6,070 bases of DNA from an uncultured Acinetobacter sp. GTDB lineage: Bacteria; Pseudomonadota; Gammaproteobacteria; Pseudomonadales; Moraxellaceae. Both the position numbers and the translations under genes were made by a program. The first letter of the stretch is position 1; each line of letters starts with the position of its first letter. This document shows, piece by piece, positions 5,347 through 6,070 of the stretch. Below the pieces are notes generated by a model, which was not told the origin of the DNA, searched no databases, and worked only from the letters and a program-made list of their open reading frames with translations. Where the stretch lies: assembly GCA_900766635.1 (NCBI GenBank), contig CAAFWA010000327.1:1-6070 (forward strand), in the 5' to 3' direction.

Positions 5347-6070
5347 ATGTTGTATACAGAAATTCCAACTCATCGCCCTGTAACTTCGTTGCTCGATACC
5401 ATCGATCATCCTGAGCAATTGCGTACCCTTGACCGTAGCCAACTCAAACAAGTGGCGGATGAGTTGCGTCAGTATATTTTGTATGCAGCAGGTCAAAGTG
5501 GTGGGCATTTTGGTGCAAATTTAGGTGTGATTGAACTCACTGTCGCCTTACATTATTGTTTTAACACCCCGCATGATCGCCTGATTTGGGATGTAGGCCA
5601 TCAGGCTTATCCGCATAAAGCCTTAACAGGTCGCCGTGAGCAATTGGTTACAATTCGTGCCAAAGATGGTTTAGCGGCTTTTCCGGCACGTGAAGAATCT
5701 GAATTTGATACCTTTGGGGTGGGGCATTCCTCGACTGCTATTTCAGCCGGGCTTGGTATGGCCTTGGCGAGTCGCTATCAAAAGATTGAGCGTGAAGTGG
5801 TGGCCATTATTGGTGATGGTGCTATGACCGCAGGCATGGCCTTTGAAGCCATGAACGATGCTGTAGCGCATCAGGCTGATTTAATGGTCATTTTAAATGA
5901 CAACGATATGTCAATTTCTTGTAGCACAGGTGGTTTTGCCAAACACTTAGCTGCAATTTGGGCGCGTGGTGAGTCAGTCAATATTAGCCAAGATGGGCAA
6001 GCTTATGTACATCCACATCCTGAATGGTTGTATAACTCACGTTTCCATGAGGCAGCCACCGACGCCGCAG
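5347..6070 (+). CDS. dxs: 1-deoxy-D-xylulose-5-phosphate synthase, N-terminal part (runs off the window)
   Basis: Dxs condenses pyruvate and glyceraldehyde 3-phosphate, with thiamin diphosphate and Mg2+, to DXP. This is the entry step of the MEP isoprenoid pathway and also a precursor for thiamin and pyridoxal phosphate. The first 241 codons are present and open to the edge; the full family protein is about 620-640 residues. Visible landmarks are [10 protein letters not shown] (51-60) with His54, [10 protein letters not shown] (82-91) with His85, [17 protein letters not shown] (123-139), the thiamin motif beginning GDGAMTAG (156-163), and NDNDMS (184-189). Asp157, Asn186 and Met188 match the E. 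coli metal-binding Asp152, Asn181 and Met183. The ATG at 5347 gives [22 protein letters not shown] ends 11 bases upstream, slightly far but the only good ribosome site. It is divergent from ribA. No frameshift is seen. Confidence 0.97.
   Translation, partial: MLYTEIPTHRPVTSLLDTIDHPEQLRTLDRSQLKQVADELRQYILYAAGQSGGHFGANLGVIELTVALHYCFNTPHDRLIWDVGHQAYPHKALTGRREQLVTIRAKDGLAAFPAREESEFDTFGVGHSSTAISAGLGMALASRYQKIEREVVAIIGDGAMTAGMAFEAMNDAVAHQADLMVILNDNDMSISCSTGGFAKHLAAIWARGESVNISQDGQAYVHPHPEWLYNSRFHEAATDAA

Noticed and set aside
5272..5508. 78-codon minus-strand open frame across the dxs start
   Set aside because: It is antisense to the conserved Dxs N-terminus and leader, with no recognisable domain.

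Overview
The window looks like ordinary chromosomal backbone from a low-GC gammaproteobacterium. The best guess is Acinetobacter or a close Moraxellaceae relative. This rests on the AT-rich base composition, the protein sequences (a DmdC-type acyl-CoA dehydrogenase, and AroE, HemF, RibA and Dxs with spellings typical of that genus) and the remembered hemF/aroE association there. I could not run a search, so the genus is an inference.

Layout: five genes lie on the minus strand and one on the plus strand. Reading the minus strand from right to left, these are ribA (GTP cyclohydrolase II, riboflavin), hemF (aerobic coproporphyrinogen III oxidase, heme), an unrecognised 68-residue protein with two predicted membrane segments, aroE (shikimate dehydrogenase, aromatic amino acids and chorismate) and a large FAD-dependent acyl-CoA dehydrogenase. 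At the right edge the start of dxs (DXP synthase, isoprenoid/MEP pathway, also feeding thiamin and pyridoxal) diverges from ribA and runs off the window.

Transcription units: strong intrinsic terminators follow hemF, aroE and the acyl-CoA dehydrogenase, and a weaker hairpin follows ribA. The small membrane-protein gene and aroE (49 bases apart, no terminator between them) are therefore probably one unit. hemF is either its own unit or a read-through partner of ribA. The acyl-CoA dehydrogenase is probably monocistronic, with its promoter in the 317-base gap at 1909-2225.

The genes are mostly housekeeping cofactor and precursor enzymes with intact active sites. There is no sign of a mobile element, CRISPR array, RNA gene or defence system. 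The less explained material is in two intergenic regions. The 1909-2225 gap holds a perfect DnaA box, a near-perfect inverted partner, an IHF-like site between them, and several palindromes. The ribA/dxs divergent region at 5049-5346 holds a good sigma70-type promoter whose -10 lies in an inverted repeat, followed by a long, foldable dxs leader.
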